Of a stretch of DNA of 38,111 nucleotides, positions 1 through 8,446 are shown piece after piece. The notes beneath the pieces were generated by a model, which ran no database searches, was not told the DNA's origin, and saw nothing but the letters and a program-made list of their open reading frames with translations. This DNA comes from Okeania sp. SIO3B5 (lineage in GTDB: Bacteria; Cyanobacteriota; Cyanobacteriia; Cyanobacteriales; Microcoleaceae). Position numbers and translations under genes: made by a program. The stretch lies in NCBI RefSeq assembly GCF_010692555.1, contig NZ_JAAHHG010000049.1, forward strand, positions 1 through 38,111, given 5' to 3'. Every line of letters starts with the position of its first letter. Position 1 is the stretch's first letter.

Positions 1-127
1 TCTGCCACAATAATCCCAAAATACTAGCTTTTTTAGCTTTTTCCACCGAAAAACTGGTACTTTTTTTAACCCAAAAACGCTAAAGCCTTTATCTGTAAAT
101 ACTTTGAGAATTAATCAGCAAGCCCTA
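1..127 (-). repeat. Partial MITE, family 4 (GGGYTTGCTGA ends)
   Basis: Read on the minus strand this matches the 274-bp element at 19312-19585: the end reads TAGGGCTTGCTGATTAA and is followed by the shared internal text on AGTATTTACAGATAAA and TTTTTGG. The inverted end lies at 116-127 and is flanked by TA. The other end is cut off by the start of the window. Seen directly; the family assignment rests on comparison with the other copies in this window. Confidence 0.6.
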
Positions 128-360
128 AATAGAGCTTTGATTCAATATTTAATCCCCAAAAACTAGCAAATTAAATCCGTGCTGACACTTACGTTATTTC
201 CACTATAAATATATTAATTCAGTGCGATCGCTGAGGCTATTTCTAGAAGTAGTGCAACAAAATAGAAGAGGCGATCGTAAATTCTCAGAAATTGCACGAG
301 TTTAAAGCAAATATAGCTAATAGATATCTAGTGGAGAGCAGGGGAGTAGGGGAGTGGGAC

Positions 361-517
361 AGGGTCTATTTATTGTCACGCTTAGAAAAATTGATGGGGA
401 GATGGGGAGATGGGGAGATAGGGAAATGGGGGGATGGGGAGATGGAGAGATTTGTATATTTGCACAATTAAATGTATTTCTAACTTAATATTCTAGGCGC
501 GACAATGAATTAGCCCT
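361..517. repeat. Putative MITE with AGGGYTWATTYATTGTC ends
   Basis: The left end AGGGTCTATTTATTGTCACGC (361 on) is matched in inverted orientation by the right end ending at 517 (GCGCGACAATGAATTAGCCCT), with a few mismatches. The interior is G-rich GGGGAGAT minisatellite. I see no exact target duplication; the flanks on both sides are G-rich and similar, so any duplication is masked. Confidence 0.5.
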
Positions 518-586
518 GGGGGAGTGGGGAAGTAAGGGAGATTGAAGTAATCAGAACTTACCGAATTATTAATTATTAATTATTAT

Positions 587-675
587 AGGACTTACGCAGA
601 TACGCTATATATAGTACTCATAACTGTTGTCCAATAGTTACTGGACTCTATACACAGTGTCTTTGCGTAAGTCCT
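587..675. repeat. Putative MITE with AGGACTTACGCA ends
   Basis: An 89-bp unit starts AGGACTTACGCAGA and ends TTTGCGTAAGTCCT, a near-perfect inverted repeat. GGACTTACGCA termini are, from memory, common on cyanobacterial insertion sequences and their miniature relatives. There is no room for a transposase. The target duplication is unclear because both flanks are TTATTAAT-like. Confidence 0.55.
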
Positions 676-1027
676 GTTATTAATTATTAAATAATTCTGG
701 TTTAAAGCCTCCCCTTTTAAGGGGAAAAAAAGCGGTCGTTTGCGGAGCATTCCGTAGGATGGGATGGCGTTTTGCTCCGCAACATATAAAGCGGAGCGGC
801 TCTGTCACTCTTCGGGTCTCCTCGCTGGCCTCCAATGGACCAAGAGAAGAAATAATATCTCCTCATATTCAATTCCGTAGCGGTTTTAACCAGAGGTAAT
901 TATCAATTATCCATTATCAATTAATGAAGCATGAGGTAGGAAAAACTAGGATTTGAGATGGTTTTCCGTCCTGGAATGCTGCGGGTTGCTTCGGACGAAA
1001 ATACGTTGCAGACGGGTAAGTCCTATT

Positions 1028-1494
1028 TAGGGGTTGCTGATTAAATCTAAAAGCATTGACATATAAAGATTTTAGCCTTTTTGGGACCTTTAAAAAGTAC
1101 CTGGTATCACGTCTAAAACGCTCAAAAAGTTAGTATTTTAGGCGCATAGTTGGGCAGAAAAATTAAGGGAAAATTCTTACTTCTACCCCCTCGCTCATTC
1201 CCCGTTCCTCCTGTCTCCTGTCTTCCTCTCCACGGTCGGGGGAGGGGCGAGGGGTGGGTTGTCTCCTGTCTCCTACCCCAGCAAAAAGACTTTCCATACG
1301 CAAACCCTAAACGCTTAAAAAGTTAGTATTTTAGGCGCATAGTTGGACAGAACAATCTTGGGAAAATTCTTACTTCTACCCCCTCGCTCATTCCCCGTTC
1401 CTCCTGTCTTCCCCTCCTGGGAGGGGTTAGGGGTGGGTTGTCTCCTGTCTCCTGTCTCCTACCCCTACTAAAAGACTTTTGAACGCAAACCCTA
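1028..1494 (+). repeat. MITE family 4 with internal tandem duplication
   Basis: The left end TAGGGGTTGCTGATTAAA is at 1028 and a first right end CGCAAACCCTA ends at 1309. The distal part, from AAAAAGTTAGTATTTTAGG to the right end, is then repeated once more with a period of about 190 bp, ending at 1494. Both right ends are followed by A/T. The interior carries a C-rich module (CTCCTGTCTTCC, GGGGTGGGTTGTCTCC) that also occurs in other elements of the window. TA flanks suggest a TA-targeting (IS630/Tc1-like) mobiliser; that is inference. Confidence 0.55.
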
Positions 1495-1539
1495 ATTATT
1501 AATTATTAATTATTAATTATTAATTGTTAAACACCTTCT

Positions 1540-3285
1540 TCAACGTGGCCAAGAAATTCCAGAACTAGCAGCAATATAACGAGCTACAGCAGCAGCACCA
1601 TAACGATTTAGATGACTGGGGTCAAAGAAATATTCATTTTTGGCTAGTTGAGGCTGATATAAATTGAAATTTAGGAATGTAAAGCCATTTGCTCTTGCCC
1701 GACTTAGCATCCATCGATGAAAGTCTTCTTCGGCAGACCAACGCACAGAATCTAAATAACTATCAGATAGAGGTAAATTAACAAAAACTAAAGGAATATT
1801 GCGAGATTTAGTAAAATTAACAACAGAAATTAAAGCTTGAGCCTGAGTACCCCCAAGATAAAAACCAGCATAGTCGCCATCATAAAGTCCTGCTACATAA
1901 GGTCGTCGCTGATAATAATAGGAAGGATTAAATCGCCCATCCATTGGCAGAAACCCATTAGCATCAATAGCATTGGCAACATCGGCGATCGCTACTGTTT
2001 GTACAGGTTGAGTAGAATATTGAGGATAAGATGTTAAGTTTGAGGAGTTTTGCGATAGGGGTTTATAAGAATATTGGGTAGTCTTAAAATAGTCAGGATA
2101 AAGAGTATTAGAACTATTCCCTACTCCGATATTTCCTCTGTTACTGCGCGTTCCCTCTGTTGTTACGCGTTCCCATCGCAAGGTTTCCTCGCCTAGTTTC
2201 CACCGCTTGTTTCTGTCACGGACGCGGCGCACCGCTGTTGTCTGTTCCCTATAGTTAATTTCTATTGCTTCTCCTCGCGATATCTCAAAAGGAGAGTATG
2301 GAGGTGCAAATACATTATAAGGTTTGGGAAACTGATAACAGGTAGAAGCCAAATTAGACTGAGCGCGAGGTAACTGGGGACGAACACCTGAAAGTAATTT
2401 TCTTTTTCCCTCAGAAGCAACAATTGAATTATAAGTTCGATCTACTCGTCCACTATTAAAAGCTCGTACTCCATCCGCCCAGATAATTAATTTTGGCAGT
2501 TGATTATTGCTCAAAAGTTGACGCAGTTGAAAGTCTACTACTCTAGCAGTTGCCCCATTAATGCTAAAGTTAAATACGTTTAACGGACGATTGCCTTTCG
2601 CTACTAAATATTGTTGTAGTTGTTGCGGATCGACCCCATATAAAGCACGGGAACTACCCACAATTAAAACATCTGGCGGACCTACAGTAGCAATGAAAGA
2701 CAGATAAAGCTCTAACTGGGTGTCGAGAATATCACTATTGAAGGAAACAGGATTATACTGAGAACGTGCAGAAGCTGCTTGTTTTTGAGAGTAAGCTAAG
2801 TTTCTCATATACTCAGCAACTTTTTTCTCAGCAAAAGCACGTCTAGGGTTTCCTGGTGGTACAGCTTGCATCCAAGCCACTGCCTGTACCCATTCTTGGG
2901 CGACTTTATCCCACTGTTGTTTAGTTCTCGCGGTCTGAGCTAACTGTGAGGCTTTTGTCGCAAACCTAACTGCTTGACTAAACGGATCTACAGAAGCACA
3001 TTGAGTAGCATTGGAATTTTGAGAGACTAGAGAAATTTGTGAGTTATTTTCTTTGGCAGAAGTTAAATCACAGTTATTAACTGATATAAGATTTTTCTCT
3101 GAAGTAGGAGATATTTTGCTTTGAAACTTTTGAGTGGGAATATATCCAAAAGTTAGGGTTAGCAAAATAGTTGCCGTCAAAGATTTAAGTAAGCTAGATG
3201 AAAGTCTAGCAAGATGGAATTGATTTTCTATATTTTGTTGCCAACTACGTTCAGGAGTGGCGTCGGATGAATGGATTTTAGTCAC
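1540..3285 (-). CDS. DUF1574-like SGNH-fold secreted or membrane-anchored protein
   Basis: 581 residues. A hydrophobic segment at about residues 34-48 (LTATILLTLTFGYIP) suggests an N-terminal membrane anchor or uncleaved signal. The block VLIVGSSRALYGVDP near residue 208 resembles SGNH block I (nucleophile Ser). FFDPSHLNRYGAAAVARYI near residue 553 has the Asp-x-x-His of block V. Between them, LIIWADGVRAFNSGR and the long Ser/Tyr/Asn-rich linker are typical of cyanobacterial DUF1574 proteins. The family is generally linked to cell-surface or acyl-transfer chemistry, but no substrate can be named from sequence. The gene is monocistronic, followed by a repeat-rich tail and preceded by 1.3 kb of non-coding sequence. 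The start codon is the first Met of a frame consistent with the anchor. Function is by family resemblance only. Confidence 0.75.
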   Translation of the reverse strand: MTKIHSSDATPERSWQQNIENQFHLARLSSSLLKSLTATILLTLTFGYIPTQKFQSKISPTSEKNLISVNNCDLTSAKENNSQISLVSQNSNATQCASVDPFSQAVRFATKASQLAQTARTKQQWDKVAQEWVQAVAWMQAVPPGNPRRAFAEKKVAEYMRNLAYSQKQAASARSQYNPVSFNSDILDTQLELYLSFIATVGPPDVLIVGSSRALYGVDPQQLQQYLVAKGNRPLNVFNFSINGATARVVDFQLRQLLSNNQLPKLIIWADGVRAFNSGRVDRTYNSIVASEGKRKLLSGVRPQLPRAQSNLASTCYQFPKPYNVFAPPYSPFEISRGEAIEINYREQTTAVRRVRDRNKRWKLGEETLRWERVTTEGTRSNRGNIGVGNSSNTLYPDYFKTTQYSYKPLSQNSSNLTSYPQYSTQPVQTVAIADVANAIDANGFLPMDGRFNPSYYYQRRPYVAGLYDGDYAGFYLGGTQAQALISVVNFTKSRNIPLVFVNLPLSDSYLDSVRWSAEEDFHRWMLSRARANGFTFLNFNLYQPQLAKNEYFFDPSHLNRYGAAAVARYIAASSGISWPR

Positions 3286-3828
3286 CTAAATTCCTCTCCA
3301 AATTTATATGTAATATTTGTGGTAGATTATAGTACCTTTTTCGGCAAGTTTATTTGTCAAAAGGAAACTAGAAACAGGCAATAGGCTAAAGCTTAACTGG
3401 GGTAAGGGTTTTTAGCTTATTTTTAGGAGAGAATAATTTTTTTATATGTAAGATTTAGGATTACTATATATCTTTTGAGAATGGAAGGTTGAATAGCTTT
3501 AGCAGTTATATAAAAATGCTGTTTCTTTTACTTTTACCGAAAAAAATTGGTTGAAACCCTCCCCTTTTAAGGGGATAATAAAGAAAAATTTTCCTTTTAA
3601 TCAATCCTCTTCTTTTCAAGGAGAAGTAATAATTAATAATTAATAATTATTGAAACATACTGTTTTATTTAAGTTAAATCGATATAATTTTTGGGATAAC
3701 TTTTATGTTCCTAATAGTGCCTAACCAGCTAAATATATCTCTTGTGCTAAAGTATTGTACAAACATTTTGATTATTCAGTAATTAAAGGGAAATATTTTA
3801 ATAGAATCAATTCTACTTGTTTCACTTT

Positions 3829-3897
3829 TTATAGCAGTCTCAGGAAAGAGCGCGGAAAAATCAAAAGCTTAAAAATCACACAAGGCAAGATTTTTAT
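3829..3897 (+). repeat. 70-bp direct repeat, copy 1
   Basis: Starts at TTTTATAGCAGTCTCAGGAA and runs through GCGCGGAAA and AAAAGCTTAAAAATCACACA. It matches 4132-4200 with only a few substitutions. The two copies are about 300 bp apart in the same orientation, with unrelated sequence between. The nature of the repeat is unknown. Confidence 0.7.
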
Positions 3898-4131
3898 TTC
3901 CTACTTATTTATTCTTCCTTCTACTATATTCCTTTAAGTTTAGGTATTTATGAATAAAATCAAAACTATTTTTTATCAAAATTTTGATAATTATTAAAGT
4001 TTTAATAAGTAGGTAGAGATAAATAAATGTTTCTGTTTGTCGTGCTGTGCAAAAAAAAAATGAAGAATCTTAAAATGAAGTCATAAGGCAGTTTTCAGCT
4101 TAATATTTAATGTTTTGAATTTCTATCGCTA

Positions 4132-4200
4132 TTTTATAGCAGTCTCAGGAAGGGGCGCGGAAATATCAAAAGCTTAAAAATCACACAAGGCAATATTTTT
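4132..4200 (+). repeat. 70-bp direct repeat, copy 2
   Basis: Second copy of the unit at 3829-3897, again starting TTTTATAGCAGTCTCAGGAA. It lies about 360 bp past the end of urtE. Confidence 0.7.
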
Positions 4201-4563
4201 TAGTTCTAAAGTTTTTCCAACTTCAGTCCTTCCTTATCCTATACGGATAATTAAATCCACCTACTTAATTACTATTGGGTATTATAGGAGGGTTTATACT
4301 ATCAAAAAATAATGCAATGAATGGAAGAAATAGTATAAAACTATAGAGTAAAAAAAATGGGAAAAGTTTTCCATAGTTGATGTTTTCCACCCTCAAACCT
4401 ATGAATTTTTCAGCATATTCTATTTAAGCCCTCTCAAATCCGGTATCTTGGCATAATTTAGTATTGAAATTTAAGAATAATACTCAATACTGTAGGGATA
4501 AACTGCTATTTACTCCTACTGACAATAGAAATTATATTACTCACCAAATAAACGGATTTGATA

Positions 4564-5316
4564 TTAAACGGCTAAAAATCTTTGGATTACTTCTTGACTT
4601 AAATCTGTAGTATTTCCTGATGCCACAATTCCTCCTTTTTGCATTGCATAATATCGGTCTGCTTTACGCACAAAATGGAGATGTTGTTCTACCAATAAAA
4701 CAGAAATACCTCTACTTTGAATAATATTTCTCACCGCAGTTTCTATCTCTAAAATAATAGAAGGTTGAATACCCTCAGTCGGTTCATCTAACAAAAGTAA
4801 ATTTGGCTTACCCATCAATGCACGAGCGATCGCTAATTGTTGTTGTTGACCCCCGCTCAAATTTCCTCCCATCCTAGATAACATTGTTTTTAGAACAGGA
4901 AATAACTCAAATATTTCTTCCAGAATTTCATTTTTCCCTTTTCTATTTTCTTTTCTGGCTTCTAAACCAAGCAATAAATTTTCTTTGACTGTTAATCTGG
5001 GTATAATTTCTCTACCTTGAGGTACATAACCAATACCTAGTCGAGCACGTTGGTCTGGTCGGAGAGTGGCGATCGCTTGACCCCATAAATTAATTTTTCC
5101 TGTCCGTGGCCTGAGTAGTCCCATTACTGTTTTGAGTAATGTTGTTTTGCCCACTCCATTTCTACCGATTAAACATACCATTTCTCCAGGTTTCACGCTT
5201 AAATCAACATCGCGCAAAATATGACTTTCCCCATAAAATACATTTATATTAGATACTTGTAAGGTGGTATAATTAATTTGATTTTGTCCAGCTTGATTCT
5301 GTTGATTAAAATTCAT
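4564..5316 (-). CDS. urtE: Urea ABC transporter ATP-binding subunit UrtE
   Basis: LivF-type ATPase of the high-affinity urea importer; it pairs with UrtD on the cytoplasmic face of UrtB/UrtC. 250 residues. Walker A GRNGVGKTT at 51-59, Q-loop region near 95, signature LSGGQQQQLAIARAL near 153, Walker B LLLLDEPTEGIQ near 172, switch His in LLVEQHLHFV near 208. The core motif TLQVSNINVFYGESHILRDV is typical of UrtE. The first 17 residues (Gln/Asn-rich) are an extension beyond the usual start, so a start nearer residue 18 is possible, but no other Met lies before the core. It is the last gene of the urt series but is separated from urtD by 2.1 kb containing an IS element, so it may need its own promoter. 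Confidence 0.93.
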   Translation of the reverse strand: MNFNQQNQAGQNQINYTTLQVSNINVFYGESHILRDVDLSVKPGEMVCLIGRNGVGKTTLLKTVMGLLRPRTGKINLWGQAIATLRPDQRARLGIGYVPQGREIIPRLTVKENLLLGLEARKENRKGKNEILEEIFELFPVLKTMLSRMGGNLSGGQQQQLAIARALMGKPNLLLLDEPTEGIQPSIILEIETAVRNIIQSRGISVLLVEQHLHFVRKADRYYAMQKGGIVASGNTTDLSQEVIQRFLAV

Positions 5317-5384
5317 AATTTTTTGATGTTTTTTAATTTTTTATTTTAATAAAGTAAAAACTATAGTGCTAGAGTAAAAATGAC

Positions 5385-5560
5385 TATCAGTGAAGTTCTC
5401 TCCCGTTAAATAAGAGCGATTATAACGGGAGCTTCTAAAACAGAGATAATTGAACCCAGGTTTCAGAAGTTTCTTGTCTCACAGGCTGGCTAATGCCTAA
5501 GCCTCCACAAGCAGACAAGATGATACCCACCTCGTTTAATGCTTTATTTAATATGTTAAT
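5385..5560 (-). ncRNA. Putative omega RNA (TnpB guide RNA)
   Basis: Inference from family knowledge. TnpB nucleases use an RNA transcribed from the 3' end of tnpB through the right end of the element, with the guide taken from the flanking DNA. Here that would cover the end of the tnpB frame, the 5400-5431 hairpin and the adjacent 15-20 nt, which on the minus strand read about CTTCACTGATAGTC. Exact boundaries cannot be seen in the sequence. Confidence 0.4.
5400..5431 (-). repeat. IS200/IS605 right-end subterminal hairpin
   Basis: CTCCCGTTA (5400-5408) pairs with TAACGGGAG (5423-5431), a perfect 9-bp stem. The same stem, with almost the same loop and in the same orientation, occurs at the other end of the element (7156-7186), as expected for IS200/IS605 ends recognised as single-stranded hairpins. 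It lies just past the tnpB stop, so by family knowledge the TnpB guide RNA (omega/reRNA) should include this hairpin and continue into the flank. Confidence 0.85.
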
Positions 5561-6694
5561 TGCAGCATTTTCATCTCTATCTAAAACTGTTCCACAGTTA
5601 GGACATGAATGAGTTCTAACTGACAAAGTTTTAGGTACTTTTTGACCACAATTACTGCAATTTTGTGATGTATTGTGAGGATTAACTTTAACTACATGAA
5701 CACCGCGTTTGACCGCCACTGCATTCAACTTGTCAATAAAAGCTCCCCAGGCTACATCATAAATTGATTTTGATAATTTGCTGTTTCTAGCTAAACCTTT
5801 AATGTTAAGGTTTTCGACAGCAATTAAATCATACTCTTTAACTAATTTATGAGCATTTTTGTAATGAAAATCTTCTCTTTGTCTAGCAATATGTTGATGT
5901 AATCTAGCTATTCTATTTTGTGCCTTTTTCCAGTTGTTAGAACCAATTTCCTTTCTATCTGTTTTCCGTTGCTTTCTAGCTAAATTAGATTGTGCTTTTC
6001 TATAGAAATTTGGGACAGAAATAGTTTCTCCAGTATTGGTAGTCAAAAACTCTTTTAAACCTACATCAATACCGACAGCATTTTTGATATTATTTGTAGG
6101 AATCAAACTAGGAACTGACTTGTCTTCTAAGCTAAAACTTATATAATAACCATCAGCTTTTTTGATTATAGTTGCAGTTTTGATAACACATCCATCTGGA
6201 ATAGGTCGATGAACTATAACTGGAATAGCACCAAATCTACTAATAATTATTTGTTTTCCATCAAATTTAATTACTGCTTTGGGATGATTTACTCTACTGA
6301 AACAAAATGACCTTAATTTACCTGATTTTTTAAATCTTGGTCGTCCTCCACGTTTACCAGTTTGATTGGGTATTAGCCAACGTTTCCACGCTTTATCTAG
6401 TCTTTGTAAATTAATTTGTTGAACTTCCGAATAGATTTCCTTGTAGTCAGGAAATAACTGTTTTGTCTGTTTAAGTGCTGATTGCTGAAAATAATAATCG
6501 GGCTTGCCAGGAATCTCACCAATAGGGCATGATACTATTGAACATCGGTCTATGTGACACCTGGTTCTGTTTAACCAGTCTAGCCTTTGCCCAAGAGAAT
6601 AATTCCAATGCCTCCTTAGCAGTTCCAACCAATAATCCATTTTGGCTGACTGTCCAAGAGTAGGCTTGATTTTATAGCAATGAGTAATTATCAT
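5435..6694 (-). CDS. tnpB: TnpB RNA-guided nuclease of an IS605-type element
   Basis: 419 residues, full length for the family. RuvC-I Asp in AVGIDVGLKEFLTTN near residue 210, RuvC-II Glu in LIAVENLNIKGLARN near 291, a four-Cys zinc finger (CSNCGQK near 347 and CPNCG near 365), and RuvC-III Asp in LDRDENAAINIL near 372. All catalytic residues are present with no frameshift, so the nuclease appears intact. TnpB proteins cut the target next to a short target-adjacent motif under guidance of the right-end RNA, which favours retention of the element. The start region overlaps the divergent tnpA region. The element sits between urtD and urtE. Confidence 0.93.
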   Translation of the reverse strand: MIITHCYKIKPTLGQSAKMDYWLELLRRHWNYSLGQRLDWLNRTRCHIDRCSIVSCPIGEIPGKPDYYFQQSALKQTKQLFPDYKEIYSEVQQINLQRLDKAWKRWLIPNQTGKRGGRPRFKKSGKLRSFCFSRVNHPKAVIKFDGKQIIISRFGAIPVIVHRPIPDGCVIKTATIIKKADGYYISFSLEDKSVPSLIPTNNIKNAVGIDVGLKEFLTTNTGETISVPNFYRKAQSNLARKQRKTDRKEIGSNNWKKAQNRIARLHQHIARQREDFHYKNAHKLVKEYDLIAVENLNIKGLARNSKLSKSIYDVAWGAFIDKLNAVAVKRGVHVVKVNPHNTSQNCSNCGQKVPKTLSVRTHSCPNCGTVLDRDENAAINILNKALNEVGIILSACGGLGISQPVRQETSETWVQLSLF

Positions 6695-6724
6695 AATTTC
6701 TATTATGCACTTTATCGCTATATT

Positions 6725-7135
6725 ATGTCAAGCAACTATAATAAAGGTTTTAGGTCTGTTTATTCTCTTACTGTTCACATAGTATTTGTCACTAAATACC
6801 GAAAAAAGGTAATTACCTCTGAAATACTCCAGCAGTTAAATAAAATATTTGATGAAACCTGCCAAAAGTGGGAATGTGGGTTAGTAGAATTTAGTGGTGA
6901 AGTTGACCATGTACACTTGTTAATCACATTTAACCCAAAAGTTCAACTGAGCAAATTTATAGCCAATCTCAAAACTGTTTCTAGTAGGTTGATCCGCAGA
7001 GACTTTGCTGATTACCTAGCTAGGTTTTACACCAAACCTGTACTGTGGACTGGTTCTTATTTTGTTGCTAGCTGCGGAGGTGTAACTATTGAGCAATTAA
7101 AGGAATATGTTGAACATCAATCGAAACCTACATAA
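6725..7135 (+). CDS. tnpA: TnpA Y1 HUH transposase of IS200/IS605 family
   Basis: 136 residues from the Met at 6725. A start at 6680 would add 15 residues not seen in the family and would overlap tnpB, so I prefer 6725. The HUH motif is His62-Val-His64-Leu-Leu (DHVHLLI), and the catalytic Tyr is Tyr128 in EQLKEYVEHQ. The N-terminus YSLTVHIVFVTKYRKKVI is characteristic. It acts on single-stranded DNA, cutting and rejoining the hairpin ends without producing target duplications. Divergent from tnpB with about 30 nt between starts. It appears complete and active. Confidence 0.93.
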   Translation: MSSNYNKGFRSVYSLTVHIVFVTKYRKKVITSEILQQLNKIFDETCQKWECGLVEFSGEVDHVHLLITFNPKVQLSKFIANLKTVSSRLIRRDFADYLARFYTKPVLWTGSYFVASCGGVTIEQLKEYVEHQSKPT

Positions 7136-7155
7136 CCTTGTTGTCGGCAATTCCC

Positions 7156-7186
7156 CTCCCGTTAAATCTCGCAATTATAACGGGAG
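7156..7186 (-). repeat. IS200/IS605 left-end subterminal hairpin
   Basis: CTCCCGTTA (7156-7164) pairs with TAACGGGAG (7178-7186). It matches the right-end hairpin in sequence and orientation. The minus-strand TTGAT at 7204-7200 lies 13 nt from its base. Confidence 0.85.
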
Positions 7187-7217
7187 ACCCCGAGACCGAA
7201 TCAAGTTGGGTTATCAA

Positions 7218-7370
7218 ATGGAAATTCACGGTATGTGCCGCATAGTATATCAGCCTTATCATCCATTACCCTGCGGAGCACGTTTGTGGATCGAGACTTA
7301 TTCTCCAGTGCAGTTTGTAGATACTAAGTTTAATCCTTCAGTAGCAAGGCGACCTTACAGATATACCTAA
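7218..7370 (+). pseudogene. C-terminal part of a small gene apparently split by the IS
   Basis: From Met 7218 this encodes 50 residues including HGMCRIVYQPYHPLPCGARL and WIETYSPVQFVDTKFNPSVA, rich in Tyr, Pro and Arg. It looks like real protein-coding sequence rather than A/T-rich spacer. I do not recognise it. The frame stays open upstream into the IS end. On the other side of the IS, an ATG at 5380 starts MTISEV on the same strand, so removing the IS could give one protein of about 62-66 residues. It is opposite in orientation to the urt genes. It might instead be an intact 50-residue gene, but no ribosome-binding site precedes 7218. Confidence 0.4.
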
Positions 7371-7459
7371 TATTTAATATTTAAACTTTAAGCAATTCAA
7401 GTTTTCAGTAAAACCAAGCGCGATAAATGTTTGGTAAAAATTCCTGTTGCTTGTTGCCT

Positions 7460-8209
7460 TCAGATTTTTTCAACAGTTCCTAAATAAACTTCGATAACTC
7501 TTGCATCATTCTGCACCTCATCCATAGTTCCTTCACAAAGTACAGAACCTTGATGTAAAACAGTTACTTTTTTAGCTATTTGACGCACAAATTCCATGTC
7601 ATGTTCAATGACAATAATTGAATGACTGGCAGCCAAGTTTAACAAAAGAGAACCTATATTTTCTGTTTCTTCATCAGTCAAACCAGCTACGGGTTCATCT
7701 ACTAATAATAGGTCGGGAGATTGAGCAACTAACATACCTATTTCTAAGCGTTGTTTTTCACCATGAGATAAAAAAGCTGCTTTAATATTTGCTTTTCCTA
7801 CTAAATTTATAGTTTCTAATAAACCAGCCACACTTCTAATTTCTGCGGAAGGAACTTTACGAAATAAAGTAGCAATTACTCCTTTATGGCGATTAATAAC
7901 TAAATCTAAATTTTCTCTAACAGTTAAATTTAGATATACTCTAGGTGTTTGAAATTTACGCCCAATTCCCATACAAGCTATCTTATGTTCGGGAATTTTC
8001 ATTAAATTCTCACCTCCAAATAATACTTTTCCTGTTGTTGGTTGAACTTTGCCAGTAATCACATCTAAAAAAGTAGTCTTTCCAGCTCCATTGGGACCAA
8101 TAATAACTCGCAACTCACCAAAATCCATCGTAAAATTAAGGTTATTTAGAGCCTTAAAACCATCAAAACTAACTGTTAAATTTTGAATTTCTAAAATTTT
8201 TTCTACCAC
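7460..8209 (-). CDS. urtD: Urea ABC transporter ATP-binding subunit UrtD
   Basis: LivG-type ATPase of the urea importer, partner of UrtE. 249 residues. Walker A GPNGAGKTT at 38-46, signature LSHGEKQRLEIGMLVAQ near 148, Walker B LLLVDEPVAGLT near 167, switch His in IIVIEHDMEFVRQIAKKV near 198. The start MVEKILEIQNLTVSFDGFKA is typical. It follows urtC after 237 bp of spacer rather than the few bases usual in compact urt operons. Confidence 0.94.
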   Translation of the reverse strand: MVEKILEIQNLTVSFDGFKALNNLNFTMDFGELRVIIGPNGAGKTTFLDVITGKVQPTTGKVLFGGENLMKIPEHKIACMGIGRKFQTPRVYLNLTVRENLDLVINRHKGVIATLFRKVPSAEIRSVAGLLETINLVGKANIKAAFLSHGEKQRLEIGMLVAQSPDLLLVDEPVAGLTDEETENIGSLLLNLAASHSIIVIEHDMEFVRQIAKKVTVLHQGSVLCEGTMDEVQNDARVIEVYLGTVEKI

Positions 8210-8446
8210 GCTTTTTATCAGTTATCAGTTATTAGTTATCAGTAGATATCTCCAACAATAAAAAATAAAATCAATTATCCCACATAAATTATCAATTATT
8301 TCTCCTTTCCTCCTACTCCCTCTTTTCTGGAGATATCTAGTTATCAATTATACAGCAGATTTCATTGTGCTACTATTTGAACTTCAAATGGCTATCACAG
8401 GCAATATGACTGTACTATTTTTAACTTTTGACTTTTGACTTTACAC
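8210..8446. other. urtC-urtD spacer with heptamer repeats
   Basis: 237 bp without a gene. It contains TTATCAGTTATTAGTTATCAG near 8218 and the ACTTTTG heptamer tract at its right side (8422-8482), which continues into the 3' end of urtC. No terminator or promoter was recognised. Confidence 0.6.

Larger units (their letters stand above)
128..1027. other. Gene-free repeat region
   Basis: No convincing gene. It holds a HIP1 site near 224, G-rich GGGGAGAT minisatellite text at about 393-450, two miniature inverted-repeat elements (listed separately), TTAATTA-type A/T tracts near 565-585, a CCTCCCCTTTTAAGGGG palindromic motif near 709, and a short hairpin with TGCGGAGC/GCTCCGCA arms near 740-782. 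Confidence 0.6.
3286..4563. other. Non-coding region with repeats
   Basis: No supportable gene. It contains a dispersed motif at 3552-3655 (CCCTCCCCTTTTAAGGGG, then CAAGGAG and an AATTAATAATTAATAA tract) and two direct copies of a 70-bp repeat (3829-3897 and 4132-4200). The remainder is A/T-rich. An open frame at 3755-3937 is judged fortuitous. Confidence 0.6.
5390..7199. mobile_element. IS200/IS605-family element, tnpA and tnpB divergent
   Basis: About 1.8 kb, bounded by two same-orientation hairpins with CTCCCGTTA/TAACGGGAG stems (5400-5431 and 7156-7186). TnpA is on the plus strand and TnpB on the minus strand, the IS605 arrangement, so the left end is at about 7199 and the right end at about 5390. 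On the minus strand the pentamer TTGAT (7204-7200) precedes the left end and is 13 nt from the hairpin. TTGAT is the known target and adjacent motif of ISDra2-type elements. Both genes are intact, so the insertion may be recent. The right boundary is uncertain by about 10 nt. Confidence 0.85.

Noticed and set aside
3755-3937. 60-residue open frame
   Set aside because: Overlaps one copy of the 70-bp repeat, has no ribosome site and no recognisable protein features.
6680-6724. Longer TnpA with 15 extra N-terminal residues
   Set aside because: The extra residues are A/T-derived (MSNYHNFYYALYRYI), not seen in the family, and would overlap the tnpB start; Met at 6725 fits better.
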